From: Syntrophus sp034006265
GTDB lineage: Bacteria; Desulfobacterota; Syntrophia; Syntrophales; Syntrophaceae
Assembly: GCA_034006265.1 (NCBI GenBank)
Contig: JAVETB010000004.1
Location: forward strand, 1 to 64,000
Reading direction: 5' to 3'
DNA: 64,000 bases
Positions 7,319-16,112 of the stretch are shown here, in pieces. The notes beneath the pieces were generated by a model. The model saw nothing but the letters and a program-made list of their open reading frames with translations, was not told the origin of the DNA and searched no databases. Each line of letters opens with the position of its first letter. Position 1 is the first letter of the stretch. Made by a program: the position numbers and the translations under genes.

Positions 7319-9724
7319 ATGGAAGATAAACTTGTGATATGGTTTGATGAGCTGGAGTTGAAAGATATCCCCCAAGTCGGAGGAAAGAACGCTTCTCTTG
7401 GAGAGATGAGACGTGAACTCCGCCCAAAGGGGGTTAATATTCCTGACGGGTATGCCGTTACGGCGCACGCATATCAGTATCTTCTTAAATCAGCCGGTGT
7501 GAGTGATCAGATCCATCAGATTCTTTCCGATCTGGATACACATGATATGCAGAATCTCAGCTCCAGGGGAAAGCAGATCCGTTCGCTGATTTATAACATT
7601 GAATTTCCGGAAGACCTCAAAAAAGAGGTTATCGACAGTTACCAGAAACTCTGCCAGGAGTATGGCGAGAATACGGACGTAGCAGTCCGCAGTTCGGCTA
7701 CAGCCGAAGACCTGCCGGATGCCAGCTTTGCTGGACAGCAGGAAACCTATCTCAACATCCGGGGAAATGAAACGCTGATCGATGCGTGCCGGAAATGTTT
7801 TGCCTCGCTGTTTACGGATCGTGCCATATCCTACCGTGTCGACAAAGGCTTTGACCACATGTCCGTTTCGCTGTCAATCGGCGTACAGAAAATGGTCCGC
7901 TCCGACGTGGGCGCCTCGGGTGTCATCTTTTCCATCGATACGGAATCGGGCTTCAAGGACGCCATCCTGGTGACGGCAGCCCACGGGCTGGGAGAGACGG
8001 TCGTTCAAGGGATCGTCAATCCTGATGAGTATTACGTCTTTAAGCCGACCCTGAAGCAGGGGTTTAAACCCATTCTTCAGAAAAAGCTCGGGTCCAAGGA
8101 AATAAAGATGATTTACGCCACCGGCGGCGACAAACCCACCGAGATCGTTCCGACTTCTCCGGAGGAGCGGGAGTGCTTCTGCATAACGGAAGAGGAAGTT
8201 CTCACCTTGGCCCGCTGGACCGCTATCATCGAGGACCATTATTCCCAGCAGGCGGGATATTTCAAGCCCATGGACATCGAGTGGGGAAAAGACGGAGTAA
8301 CCGGCGAGCTCTTCATTCTTCAGGCACGGCCGGAAACTGTGGAATCTCAGAAGGATGGCAGCATCCTGGAGAGTTATGTGCTTCTTGAACAGGGCACCCC
8401 TCTGGTCACTGGCACAAGCGTCGGATCGAAGATTGGTTCGGGACCGGTCAACATCATCCAATCCGTCACGGATATCCGGAATTTCAAGAAGGGAGAAGTC
8501 CTGGTGACCGATATGACGGATCCCGACTGGGAACCCGTTATGAAAATCGCGGCAGCCATTGTCACCAACAAGGGAGGAAGAACCTGTCACGCCGCAATCG
8601 TAAGCCGCGAGCTTGGAGTTCCCTGCATCGTCGGCAGTGCAGATGCCACGGAAAAATTGGTGGGCGTTACCCAGGCAACGGTGTCCTGTGCGGAAGGTGA
8701 AGTGGGAAATGTCTACGAGGGCCTCTTGAAATATGAAGTACAGACGGTCAATGTACGGAATATGGAGCGTCCGAAGACCAAGATCATGCTGAATGTGGGG
8801 AGTCCGGACAATGCCTTTTCGCTGGCGGCTATTCCCAACGACGGCGTCGGACTGGCGCGGCTGGAATTCATCATCAACAATTTCATCAGCATCCATCCGC
8901 TGGCGCTGATTCATTTCGACCGGGTGAACGATGAGGCGACCCGAAAGGAAATCGAAAATAGGACAAAGGGCTACGAAAGGAAGAGCGACTTCTTTGTCGA
9001 TGTCCTGGCACAGGGCGTCGCAAAAATCGCTGCCGCCTTCTACCCCAACGATGTCATTGTGCGGATGAGCGATTTCAAGAGCAATGAGTACGCGAACCTG
9101 ATGGGCGGCTCTTACTTTGAACCAAAAGAGGAAAACCCGATGATCGGATTCCGGGGAGCATCAAGATATTATGACGACAAGTATCGCGATGCCTTTGCCC
9201 TGGAATGCGAAGCCATGAAAAAAGTTCGGAATGAAATGGGACTCACGAATGTAAAGCTCATGATTCCTTTCTGCCGAACGGTTGATGAGGGGAAGAAGGT
9301 CCTCGGCGTGCTGGCGGGCAAAGGGCTGGTCCAGAAGGAAAATGGCCTGGAAGTTTACATGATGGTGGAGATTCCCAGCAACGTCATCCTGATCGAAGAA
9401 TTTGGCAAGATCTTCGATGGCTTCTCCATTGGTTCCAACGACTTGACCCAGCTGACCCTTGGACTGGACAGAGACTCCGCCGAAATTTCCCACATTTTTG
9501 ATGAGAGAAATGCCGCCGTGCAGGAACTGATCCGGACGGCGATCACAAAGGCAAAGGCGATGGGAAAAAAGATCGGGATCTGCGGCCAGGCTCCCAGTGA
9601 TTATCCGGAATTCGCCCGCTTCCTCGTGGAATGCGGCATCAACAGCATCTCACTCAATGCCGACACGGTCATTAAAACGACCATCGATCTTCTGGAGATG
9701 GAAAAAACTCTCGGAATATCCTAG
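7319..9724 (+). CDS. ppsA: Phosphoenolpyruvate synthase (pyruvate, water dikinase)
   Basis: The enzyme makes PEP from pyruvate and ATP, releasing AMP and phosphate, and starts gluconeogenesis from pyruvate. The 801-residue length fits PpsA rather than pyruvate, phosphate dikinase (about 870-900). In order: the ATP-binding domain with VAVRSSATAEDLPDASFAGQ at about 122-142, the swivelling domain with the phospho-histidine motif GGRTCHAAIVSRELG at about 418-432 (His near 423), and the PEP/pyruvate barrel with GSNDLTQLTLGLDRD and the active-site cysteine in GICGQAPSDYPEF near 755. It is monocistronic, with its own promoter, a coupled leader ORF and a palindromic hairpin after the stop. A syntroph growing on acetyl-CoA-derived carbon would need it for sugar synthesis. 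Confidence 0.95.
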   Translation: MEDKLVIWFDELELKDIPQVGGKNASLGEMRRELRPKGVNIPDGYAVTAHAYQYLLKSAGVSDQIHQILSDLDTHDMQNLSSRGKQIRSLIYNIEFPEDLKKEVIDSYQKLCQEYGENTDVAVRSSATAEDLPDASFAGQQETYLNIRGNETLIDACRKCFASLFTDRAISYRVDKGFDHMSVSLSIGVQKMVRSDVGASGVIFSIDTESGFKDAILVTAAHGLGETVVQGIVNPDEYYVFKPTLKQGFKPILQKKLGSKEIKMIYATGGDKPTEIVPTSPEERECFCITEEEVLTLARWTAIIEDHYSQQAGYFKPMDIEWGKDGVTGELFILQARPETVESQKDGSILESYVLLEQGTPLVTGTSVGSKIGSGPVNIIQSVTDIRNFKKGEVLVTDMTDPDWEPVMKIAAAIVTNKGGRTCHAAIVSRELGVPCIVGSADATEKLVGVTQATVSCAEGEVGNVYEGLLKYEVQTVNVRNMERPKTKIMLNVGSPDNAFSLAAIPNDGVGLARLEFIINNFISIHPLALIHFDRVNDEATRKEIENRTKGYERKSDFFVDVLAQGVAKIAAAFYPNDVIVRMSDFKSNEYANLMGGSYFEPKEENPMIGFRGASRYYDDKYRDAFALECEAMKKVRNEMGLTNVKLMIPFCRTVDEGKKVLGVLAGKGLVQKENGLEVYMMVEIPSNVILIEEFGKIFDGFSIGSNDLTQLTLGLDRDSAEISHIFDERNAAVQELIRTAITKAKAMGKKIGICGQAPSDYPEFARFLVECGINSISLNADTVIKTTIDLLEMEKTLGIS

Positions 9725-9784
9725 CTAACCCGCGGGCAGGATACCGGGGTATGATGGTTGCCGGATAACCTGGCCAATTACGTT

Positions 9785-9834
9785 TACGGCCATGGTGCAG
9801 GACAGGATGTAACATCTGCCTGAACCATGGCCGT
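9785..9834 (+). terminator. Long palindromic hairpin after ppsA
   Basis: TACGGCCATGGT and ACCATGGCCGTA form a perfect 12-bp outer stem; GCAGG/CCTGC-like and GATGT/ACATC pairs extend it inward. Only a weak T stretch (TCTTATTT) follows, so it may stop transcription or protect the 3' end. Confidence 0.6.
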
Positions 9835-9974
9835 ATCTTATTTCAGATATGCGGAAAGAGCCCGACAGGCAACTCTTCCTGATTCTCCGGATTGCTTTTC
9901 CCGGGGTCCTAGCGTTTGTCCGAAAAAGAGGGAAAGTCAGAGCCGAGGGATTTCCGGTCAAGTGTTGAAAACGG

Positions 9975-10345
9975 GGTCGGAGTAGACCGTAAGCCGGGTT
10001 CTGTTCCACATCCCGGTCTCCCGGAATATGGCGATGATCATTCATCTAGGACAGCCGTTGCCTGCTGTCTCCAGCGACACTACCCGAGAACGTCGAGCGG
10101 GCCGCTCTACAATGTTCTCCTATTCGGTCTTGCTCCGGATGGGGTTTACCAAGCTTTTCCGGTCACCCGGAAAACGGTGAGCTCTTACCTCGCCTTTTCA
10201 CCCTTACCCGATAACATCGGGCGGTATTTTTTCTGTGGCACTTTCCTTAGAGTCGCCTCCAGTCGCCGTTAGCGACCATCCTGCCCTGTGGAGCCCGGAC
10301 TTTCCTCTCGCCTGCATGCAGACCAGCGATCATCTGATCTACTCC
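9975..10345 (-). ncRNA. rnpB: RNase P RNA, class A
   Basis: Read on the minus strand, the 5' part has the conserved GAGGAAAGTCCGGGCTCC block after a GATCGCTGG stem, then GGGTAAGGGTGAAAAGG and GGTAAACCCCATCCGG. The 3' end contains the universal AGAACCCGGCTTACGGTC block, here near 9985-10009. These are the CR-I to CR-V signatures of type A bacterial RNase P RNA, the catalytic subunit that trims tRNA 5' ends. The length of about 370 nt is normal. The ends are set from the outer pairing of the 5' AGTAGATC and 3' GGTCTACT arms and may be off by several bases. Confidence 0.93.
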
Positions 10346-10569
10346 AACACCCGTTTACAATTGTATTTTAACGGCACCGGCCATTCTTTTCAAATGTTTT
10401 CCTTATGGCCTTCAATCGGGCTAAGCGGCAATTGCCCGTCCGATTCGGAGAATAGTCCATCGATTTGCGCACACCCGGAAAGAATATCTCTGGAAGAATA
10501 AGGGGAGAGAAGCTTCAAGAAAGGTCTGATCGGGAAGGAAATATTCCGTGTCTCGATCTGCGGCACAGC
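10346..10569 (-). other. Intergenic leader between the zinc-ribbon gene and rnpB
   Basis: No open frame is convincing. On the minus strand a TACAAT -10-like box about 10 bases before rnpB suggests a separate rnpB promoter, but no good -35 box accompanies it. Confidence 0.35.
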
Positions 10570-11280
10570 TTATTCCTTGTTCTGCCAATAAATAATTCTG
10601 CTGCAGTTCGGGCAGGAGATCAGATCATCGGTTTTTTGCAGTTCATTGTAAAGCTGGGGGGGGATATTCATGAAGCAGCCTCCGCAGACGCCTTTCCATA
10701 CGGAGACAACGGCTGTTCCATGATTCACCGCTTTGATCATATCATAGCGCTTGGTGATATCTTTGGGGATGCTTTCCAGGATCTTTTTGAGCTCCTGGGA
10801 GCACATCAGAATCTTCTCATCCAGCGAATCAATCTCCCTGATGATGTTCTGCCTTTCAACGTCATATTTACGGTTATGCTGCTCTTTTGACTTTTCCTTC
10901 TCCTGAAAAAGCCCTTTGCGGGTGTCTATTTCTTCCAGTAAACAGATGATCTCCGTTTCAATTTCACTGTTCTTCGTTTCAATGTTTTCTATTTCCTTGA
11001 GCATCGCCTGGTATTCCTTGTTTGTCTTGACTTCGCCAAGGCGATCCTTTGCTTTGCTCAAAGAGTCCGAACCTTTTTTTAGCCTGGATTCCAGTTCCTT
11101 GTGCTTCGCTAAAACGTCCTCGTATCGTTTCTTGTTTTCTTCAAACTCAAGGTTGTATTTCTGGTTTGCCTCATCCAGTTGTTTAAGGCGCAAAGGGAGG
11201 TCACTCTTCTGTTTCTTCAGCTTTCCCGCCTCCGCATCCATGTTCTGCAAAGCAATAAGCGATGATAAATGCTTGTTCAA
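10570..11280 (-). CDS. Coiled-coil C4-type zinc-ribbon protein
   Basis: The 236-residue protein has a long charged coiled coil (about residues 15-175, rich in E, K and L heptads) followed by a C-terminal zinc ribbon: CGGC at about 202 and CPNC near 226. This is the zf-RING_7/C4-type zinc ribbon family found near rnpB in many bacteria. The function is not settled; roles in nucleic-acid binding or translation have been proposed. It lies upstream of rnpB on the same strand. The start at 11280 begins with the typical MNKHLSSLIALQNMD. Confidence 0.85.
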   Translation of the reverse strand: MNKHLSSLIALQNMDAEAGKLKKQKSDLPLRLKQLDEANQKYNLEFEENKKRYEDVLAKHKELESRLKKGSDSLSKAKDRLGEVKTNKEYQAMLKEIENIETKNSEIETEIICLLEEIDTRKGLFQEKEKSKEQHNRKYDVERQNIIREIDSLDEKILMCSQELKKILESIPKDITKRYDMIKAVNHGTAVVSVWKGVCGGCFMNIPPQLYNELQKTDDLISCPNCSRIIYWQNKE

Positions 11281-11310
11281 TTAAAAAAATATCCCCCTTC
11301 CTGAGACAGT

Positions 11311-11346
11311 ACAAATAAAAAATGCACCATTTAACGGTGCATTTTC
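11311..11346 (-). terminator. Rho-independent terminator for the CAU tRNA
   Basis: On the minus strand AATGCACC and GGTGCATT pair around CGTTAAAT-like loop bases and are followed by TTTTTTATTT. It ends transcription coming from the tRNA gene and separates it from the zinc-ribbon gene. Confidence 0.75.
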
Positions 11347-11493
11347 CTTAATTCGGGCTGATAGTCCAAGATGACGATTCTTGTGACTGGCATAATGATG
11401 AATGAACGCTTTGACTGAAGATCATCTTTCCCATCGTATCTCTTCTTAAAACAATGAAATGCGAACTCCGGATCCCCTTCTTGAGTTTTGAAA

Positions 11494-11569
11494 TGGTGGG
11501 CCCACCTGGGTTCGAACCAGGGACCTACCGGTTATGAGCCGGTGGCTCTTCCAATTGAGCTATGGGCCC
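11494..11569 (-). tRNA. tRNA with CAU anticodon (Met or Ile2)
   Basis: The 76-nt minus-strand sequence folds into a full cloverleaf: acceptor GGGCCCA/TGGGCCC, anticodon stem ACCGG/CCGGT around CTCATAA, the TTCGAAC loop in the T arm, and an encoded CCA. The anticodon is CAU. It is not the initiator, since it has a normal Watson-Crick first pair. Base pairs C4-G69 and C5-G68 match known recognition marks for TilS in E. coli tRNA-Ile2, so it may be the AUA-reading tRNA-Ile2 whose C34 is changed to lysidine; elongator tRNA-Met is the alternative. Confidence 0.93.
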
Positions 11570-11616
11570 GCGTCTCGAAGTCCGTTTGCGGCATGCAAAC
11601 AACACAGAAGTAGGCT

Positions 11617-11643
11617 GATATACTGATTCCGATTTTTTGTCAA
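11617..11643 (-). promoter_or_regulatory. Promoter for the CAU tRNA
   Basis: On the minus strand a perfect TTGACA (complement of 11638-11643) precedes TATATC (complement of 11617-11622) at 15 bases, or TATCAG at 17 bases. The tRNA begins about 48 bases downstream. Confidence 0.5.
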
Positions 11644-11647
11644 TATC

Positions 11648-12643
11648 CTAATTAAGTGCGCATCCGTAGTTTCGCAGCGTGTTCTCCAGGATAGCAAAGG
11701 TTGGTCCCGAGAATCCGCCCTCGAAGGCGGCCATTGCGCCGAAGAAGAGAACCGCGGAAGCCGCCAGAGCGAGAGGAATACGCCGCCAGACCCTCTTCAG
11801 GTTCTCTGCGCTCCCTAACGCTTCCGGTTCGATGGATTGCCGCGTCTGCAGGCTGAGGATCATGAACGAAAAAGGAAAGACGGCGCTTGCCCAGGCGACA
11901 AAGTTGAGCAAAGGAACACCGAGCAGGCGGAGCGTCAAAAGGTGGTTCCATTGCCAGAATCCAGCCGCTGTTGCCAGGGGATCAAGCTGGAGATCAATGC
12001 AGAGCGCGCAGGCCGTGGCCGCGAGAGCCGATCCCAAGGCCGAGCGGGCCAGCCATGGGATATAGCGACGAAACTCCCACGTAACGGACATCACCAGATA
12101 GAAAACCGTGATCCAGCCGGCCATGGTAGCCAGCGGCGCTGGAAAAACCGGGAAATAAATCGAGTAGCCCATTTCGGTAAAATACCCGAGCAAAATGCCG
12201 CCGTTCTCGAGAACGGCTCCGTATGCGGCGACCGGCCCGAAAAATAGTGCAGCCATTCTGCCGCTTCGATGCCAGGCGTGCAGTCCAATCAAAGTGGCAT
12301 TTGCAAGGGCGCTGAACTCGTAGCGGACGAGCAGCTCGTTGGCAGACGTTGGTTCGGGGTGGGCGACAAAGTACATCGCGGCGAGGATGAGCGCGGTCAA
12401 AAAAAGAATCGTCAGTGTGAAGACCCGTTCGAGAGGATCGACGTTCCGGAAACGGGCCAGGCAGAGGGCAGCAGGTACCGCCAGGGGAAAAACACATGTC
12501 CAGTAGAGATCATCTCGTGGTGGCGACAGATTGAGACATACCGCAGATGACACAGACACCGCCAGAAACAGGAAATTGATGAGCGGCAGGTCGTTCCAGC
12601 AAAGGCGCCAGATCTGTTTCATGGTGCGATTCATCCTCTCCAT
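11648..12643 (-). CDS. Carotenoid-biosynthesis-like membrane protein (DUF422/CruF type)
   Basis: The 331-residue protein has seven or eight hydrophobic segments and, near residues 215-250, the pattern DPLAT..G.WQW...(L)RLLGVPLLNFVAW that marks the DUF422 family, which includes the carotenoid hydratase CruF and bisanhydrobacterioruberin hydratase. No phytoene synthase or desaturase is near, so a carotenoid role here is only inference; a polyprenoid or other lipid substrate is possible. It is the last gene of a minus-strand run whose previous member is a methyltransferase. Confidence 0.7.
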   Translation of the reverse strand: MERMNRTMKQIWRLCWNDLPLINFLFLAVSVSSAVCLNLSPPRDDLYWTCVFPLAVPAALCLARFRNVDPLERVFTLTILFLTALILAAMYFVAHPEPTSANELLVRYEFSALANATLIGLHAWHRSGRMAALFFGPVAAYGAVLENGGILLGYFTEMGYSIYFPVFPAPLATMAGWITVFYLVMSVTWEFRRYIPWLARSALGSALAATACALCIDLQLDPLATAAGFWQWNHLLTLRLLGVPLLNFVAWASAVFPFSFMILSLQTRQSIEPEALGSAENLKRVWRRIPLALAASAVLFFGAMAAFEGGFSGPTFAILENTLRNYGCALN

Positions 12644-12691
12644 TCTCTCCCGGGTTCGCAGATTGCAGAGCAGAGAACCGTCGTGCCTTTT

Positions 12692-13633
12692 CTACCGGAC
12701 AAGAATCAGGTATTCATACTGGAACAGATCCCCGATGAAATGTATCAGGATCTCGTCTCTGTCATCGGCTTCTTCCTGATTTGTCAAAAGGGCCAGCAGG
12801 GAGTCGGAATAGCTGATGTCCAGAAAATCTGCGAATGGGCCGCGAAAAGTTCGGTAATGATAGTATTCCGCCACTTTCTGAAGGTGAGACATTTTGATCG
12901 TGTATTCATCATGTCCCTTGAGGGCGATCCGCTGCGGGCTGTCTGATGAATCGACACGGATGAAGCGGGCGAAATGCTCCGGGATGGACGCCTCGCAGCT
13001 GTGCTCCCCAAGAAAAATGGCCGGAATTCCGGCTCTGCAGAGTTTTTCCACGGCCTCAATGGCGCCGAGATTGAAGTGAAACGTCACGGTTTGAGGAGTC
13101 CCAAGGGAGTAGGAATCAAAGAGCTGTCGAATCTGCTTCAGCGGGTTGTCCAGTGCATGCGGGAAAAGATCGGGTTGGAGGATGTCACGGGGCACATCCA
13201 CCGCGGTCGGAAAATCTCCCAGGATTTCATTCATCAGAACCAATTCAACGCCCTCGAGGAGCGCATCGTCAGTCTCCAGAAAATCGCCCTGCCGGTAGAT
13301 CACATTAAAATCCTTCAGCGTGTCTCTCTGCTTCTTCAGCAGCACGGGGGAGATGTCCAGCATGAGGGGCTTAAGATCCGGTTTGCACTCCAGAAAATCC
13401 CGCATGAGATAACCGTAGCCTCCTCCAATCTCTAGAACGGAAACGAAATCCGGATTTGGAAGGACCGACTGGAGATACGTATAAAGGTGCCGCCCATAGG
13501 AAGAGGGTGCTTTGAGAATCGTTCTGCAGGGGCTGTCCTCAGGATAAAGGGCATTGCTCACCGTGAGTTCCCAGCCGAGGGTTTCAAGCTTCCCAAGGTG
13601 ATACTCTGACGTTGAATTGATCGTATAGGGCAT
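12692..13633 (-). CDS. Class I SAM-dependent methyltransferase
   Basis: The 313-residue protein has a Rossmann-type SAM site VLEIGGGYGYLMRDFLE at about 66-82, an acidic turn after the next strand (LMLDISP), and LVLMNEILGDFP as motif IV. The overall pattern resembles putative sugar O-methyltransferases, but the substrate cannot be read from the sequence. It starts one base after the stop of the L7Ae-like gene and precedes the DUF422 membrane protein gene. ATG at 13633 has TCCTCC-complement AGGAGGATAAG upstream, a strong ribosome site. Confidence 0.78.
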   Translation of the reverse strand: MPYTINSTSEYHLGKLETLGWELTVSNALYPEDSPCRTILKAPSSYGRHLYTYLQSVLPNPDFVSVLEIGGGYGYLMRDFLECKPDLKPLMLDISPVLLKKQRDTLKDFNVIYRQGDFLETDDALLEGVELVLMNEILGDFPTAVDVPRDILQPDLFPHALDNPLKQIRQLFDSYSLGTPQTVTFHFNLGAIEAVEKLCRAGIPAIFLGEHSCEASIPEHFARFIRVDSSDSPQRIALKGHDEYTIKMSHLQKVAEYYHYRTFRGPFADFLDISYSDSLLALLTNQEEADDRDEILIHFIGDLFQYEYLILVR

Positions 13634-13634
13634 C

Positions 13635-14156
13635 TTATCCTCCTGTTTGTCTTTCAGAAATCAAGGTGTGAAAAAAAAGCGACACGGTATCCTTGTGATC
13701 GATCAGGAGGAGCTTGATGTTTCTTTCCTTCCCGAAAAGGATTCTGCCGATTTCAATACCGGGTACGTCCAGCAGGCAAACCAGCATCCGTGATCCGTGA
13801 TCTTTGGCCAGCCAGTCAACACTCCGGTAAAACCGTTCCGTTCCGTCATTGGCAACGAGGATCAATCGGGAAATACGCTCTCCCACGAAAAGGCCCTGCT
13901 CCCGCACCATTTTCAGCAGGCCTTTCCGCTCCCGGGCAAGCTTTTCCCCTGCGGCTTCAAGGCCGATGCAAAGATGACCGCGCCTTTCCGCCGTTTTCAA
14001 CACCTGGGACAGAAGGGAATTTAGGGCGAGCACCGGAACGGCGAGGTCGCTTTCCGACCGGAGCCTCCTGGTCTGCGCCTGAAGCGCCGCCTGGATGGCC
14101 GCTCCGTTCTCGCTGGACTGCAGTTCTCTGGGAAGGATCGGTTTTTCAGGGACCAT
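13635..14156 (-). CDS. Hypothetical protein with L7Ae-like pattern
   Basis: I do not recognise this 173-residue protein with certainty. From about residue 50 it follows the L7Ae/YlxQ (kink-turn RNA-binding) pattern: LKTAERRGHLCIGLEAAGEKL resembles the LLG(L)ARRAG-K-VSG-EAV helix, then SRLILVANDGTERFYRSVD matches the LVLVA-DAS strand-helix, and GIEIGRILFGKERNIKLLLIDHKD matches the ELG-AIGK end. The first 50 residues are polar and unmatched. It lies 5 bases after the DUF493 gene and directly before a methyltransferase gene, so the three are one operon. An RNA-related role is inference. Confidence 0.5.
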   Translation of the reverse strand: MVPEKPILPRELQSSENGAAIQAALQAQTRRLRSESDLAVPVLALNSLLSQVLKTAERRGHLCIGLEAAGEKLARERKGLLKMVREQGLFVGERISRLILVANDGTERFYRSVDWLAKDHGSRMLVCLLDVPGIEIGRILFGKERNIKLLLIDHKDTVSLFFHTLISERQTGG

Positions 14157-14161
14157 TGAGA

Positions 14162-14440
14162 TTACAGGACAATCCTGACGGCAGGATGCTTCATCAGCAA
14201 TTCATAAATGGACAGGCGCTGGTCGTCGCTCTGAAGGGTTATTTCCAGGGAGAAGCTGTGGTACTTTCCTTTTGAACTGCTTCTGGAATAGCGTATCTCG
14301 CAGGGACGCTGCTGCATGACTTCCTCAATGGCCAGGAGGATCTGTTCACGATCCCTTCCGATGACCTTGTAGATCCAACGGCAGGGATACTCGACGTTCG
14401 GCTTGGAATAAATGGGGTGTACAAAGATTCTCTCATTCAT
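14162..14440 (-). CDS. DUF493 family protein (YbeD-like)
   Basis: The 92-residue protein has the compact ferredoxin-like (ACT-like) pattern of DUF493/YbeD: YPCRWIYKVIGRDREQILLAIEEV near the start, then YHSFSLEITLQSDDQRLSIYELLMKHPAVRIVL at the end. The family is widespread and thought to be regulatory through small-molecule or protein binding; E. coli YbeD sits beside lipoate genes. Here it opens a four-gene run with the L7Ae-like, methyltransferase and DUF422 genes, separated by about 70 bases from the TPP enzyme gene upstream. Confidence 0.85.
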   Translation of the reverse strand: MNERIFVHPIYSKPNVEYPCRWIYKVIGRDREQILLAIEEVMQQRPCEIRYSRSSSKGKYHSFSLEITLQSDDQRLSIYELLMKHPAVRIVL

Positions 14441-14509
14441 GGCTGATCTATGTCCTTAAAAATTCCTCCTGTCGTAAAACGGCCTCCCCAGTGAAAAAAA
14501 CCCTGAAAG

Positions 14510-16066
14510 TCAGGCCTGCAAAACAAGTTCGATCAGGTGCGGTCCTGGCTCTTCAAGCGCTCGGGAGAAGGAGGCGGCAAGCTCTTCCGCGGTAAAGGCC
14601 GAAATGGAAGGGACGCCGAATCCCTGCCCGAGGCGGACCCAGTCGATCTTGGGATGATCGAGATTCACCAGGGAATCCGAAACCGGGCCGGCCGGAGAAA
14701 AGCCGGCCCGCTTCATTTCCATCCGGATGATATTGTAGCTCCGGTTGGAGCAGATCAGGGTTGTGACATTGAGATTTTCCCTTGCCTGGCTCCAGAGGGA
14801 CTGAAGGGTATACAGGGCGCTGCCGTCCGCCTGAAAATCGATTACGGGGCGCTCCGGGCAGGCAATGGCGGCTCCGGTGGCGCTGGGGATTCCCTGACCG
14901 ATGGCACCTCCGGTCAGGGTGAGAAGAGTGAAAGGCGCCACACCGGCGGACATGGCATAGTAGGTGAAGCCAGAGGTCAGAGATTCATCGACGACAATGG
15001 CGTTTTCCGGTTGCAGGGCGGTCAGGGCCTGGCAGGCCTTTTCTGCAGTCAGGCGCCCTCCGGGTAGGGGCGGACGGCTGTAAGAAGCGATCAGCGGAGA
15101 ATCCGGAACCGGAGACGGCTGGGCATTCAGGGCATCCGCAAGGCATTGGAGCGCTTCGACTTCATCCTGGATCCCAGTGCCGATGTGAACCCGCCTCTGG
15201 CTGGGAGAAATCAGGCAGCCGGGCATGTCCCGGTAGCCGAAAAAGGCCACGGGTTCCCTGGCTCCCGCAAAGACCAGGGCGTCATAGCCGGACAGCAGCT
15301 CCGAGGCCGCTTCCGGGAAATAGGGAATCTTTTTAACAACGGGGTAACCGGCCCCCCGTTCCATCCTGGGCGGAAACACATCGGTGAGCAGGTCACAACC
15401 GGCAGCGTCGGCAACGCGCACGGCAGCCTGAAGCCCCGCTTTTTGAAGCGCCCTGCCACCCAGAAAAAGGGCTGTACGGAACGATGAGAGCAGAAGCTGC
15501 GCCGCCTCTTCAATGGATGTCTTTTCGACGGGATCGAAGTTGAAGCCTGCGGAGGCAATCTGTGGAGATATGATCTCCGTCCACGAACAATCACTGGGAA
15601 GAATCAGGCTGGCGATCCGACCGGAGAGAGCCGCAGAAATGCCTTCAGCCGCATCGGACGAGATCCTGTCGACGGAGGCGCAGGTTCTCGTCCATGCGGA
15701 GACGGTGCCCACCAGGCTTTCCAGGTCCATGTTGAGGAGCGGGTCCGAGGGGCGGTGCCAGGTCGCATGATCCCCGATCACATTAAATATGGGCGTTCCC
15801 GCACGCCGTGCGTTGTGAAAATTAGCGACGGCGTTGGCGAATCCCGGTCCCAGGTGAAGCAGAGTCATGGCCGGCTTCCCCGTCATCCGGGCGTAACCGT
15901 CGGCAGCGCCGCTGCACCCGCCTTCAAAAAGACAGAGCCTTGGACGGATACCGGGGATCTTCTCCATGGCTTTGACAACGTGAATTTCCGTCGTGCCCGC
16001 GTTGGCGAAACAGACGTCCAGCCCTGCCCGAACCGCGGTCTGAACAAGGACTTCAGCACCATTCAT
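14510..16066 (-). CDS. Acetolactate synthase-like TPP-dependent enzyme
   Basis: The 518-residue protein has the three-domain layout of the ThDP enzymes related to the acetolactate synthase large subunit: N-terminal Pyr domain with the catalytic glutamate in LCLFEGGCSGAADGYARMTGKPA, a middle domain, and a C-terminal PP domain with the TPP/Mg motif DFQADGSALYTLQSLWSQARENLNVTTLICSN reduced to GDG-to-ADG form. It lacks the FAD-site features expected of true IlvB and has no small subunit gene next to it, so the reaction (2-oxo acid decarboxylase, synthase or lyase) is open. The frame is open upstream to 16318 inside the FTR gene; ATG 16066 is chosen because AAGGAAAATTC precedes it. Confidence 0.8.
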   Translation of the reverse strand: MNGAEVLVQTAVRAGLDVCFANAGTTEIHVVKAMEKIPGIRPRLCLFEGGCSGAADGYARMTGKPAMTLLHLGPGFANAVANFHNARRAGTPIFNVIGDHATWHRPSDPLLNMDLESLVGTVSAWTRTCASVDRISSDAAEGISAALSGRIASLILPSDCSWTEIISPQIASAGFNFDPVEKTSIEEAAQLLLSSFRTALFLGGRALQKAGLQAAVRVADAAGCDLLTDVFPPRMERGAGYPVVKKIPYFPEAASELLSGYDALVFAGAREPVAFFGYRDMPGCLISPSQRRVHIGTGIQDEVEALQCLADALNAQPSPVPDSPLIASYSRPPLPGGRLTAEKACQALTALQPENAIVVDESLTSGFTYYAMSAGVAPFTLLTLTGGAIGQGIPSATGAAIACPERPVIDFQADGSALYTLQSLWSQARENLNVTTLICSNRSYNIIRMEMKRAGFSPAGPVSDSLVNLDHPKIDWVRLGQGFGVPSISAFTAEELAASFSRALEEPGPHLIELVLQA

Positions 16067-16112
16067 GAATTTTCCTTCTGCATCCGGCTTCCTGATTTCC
16101 ATCGGGACAAGG

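Noticed and set aside
7874..8914. 346-codon minus-strand frame inside ppsA
   Set aside because: A shadow of ppsA, with no domain signal.
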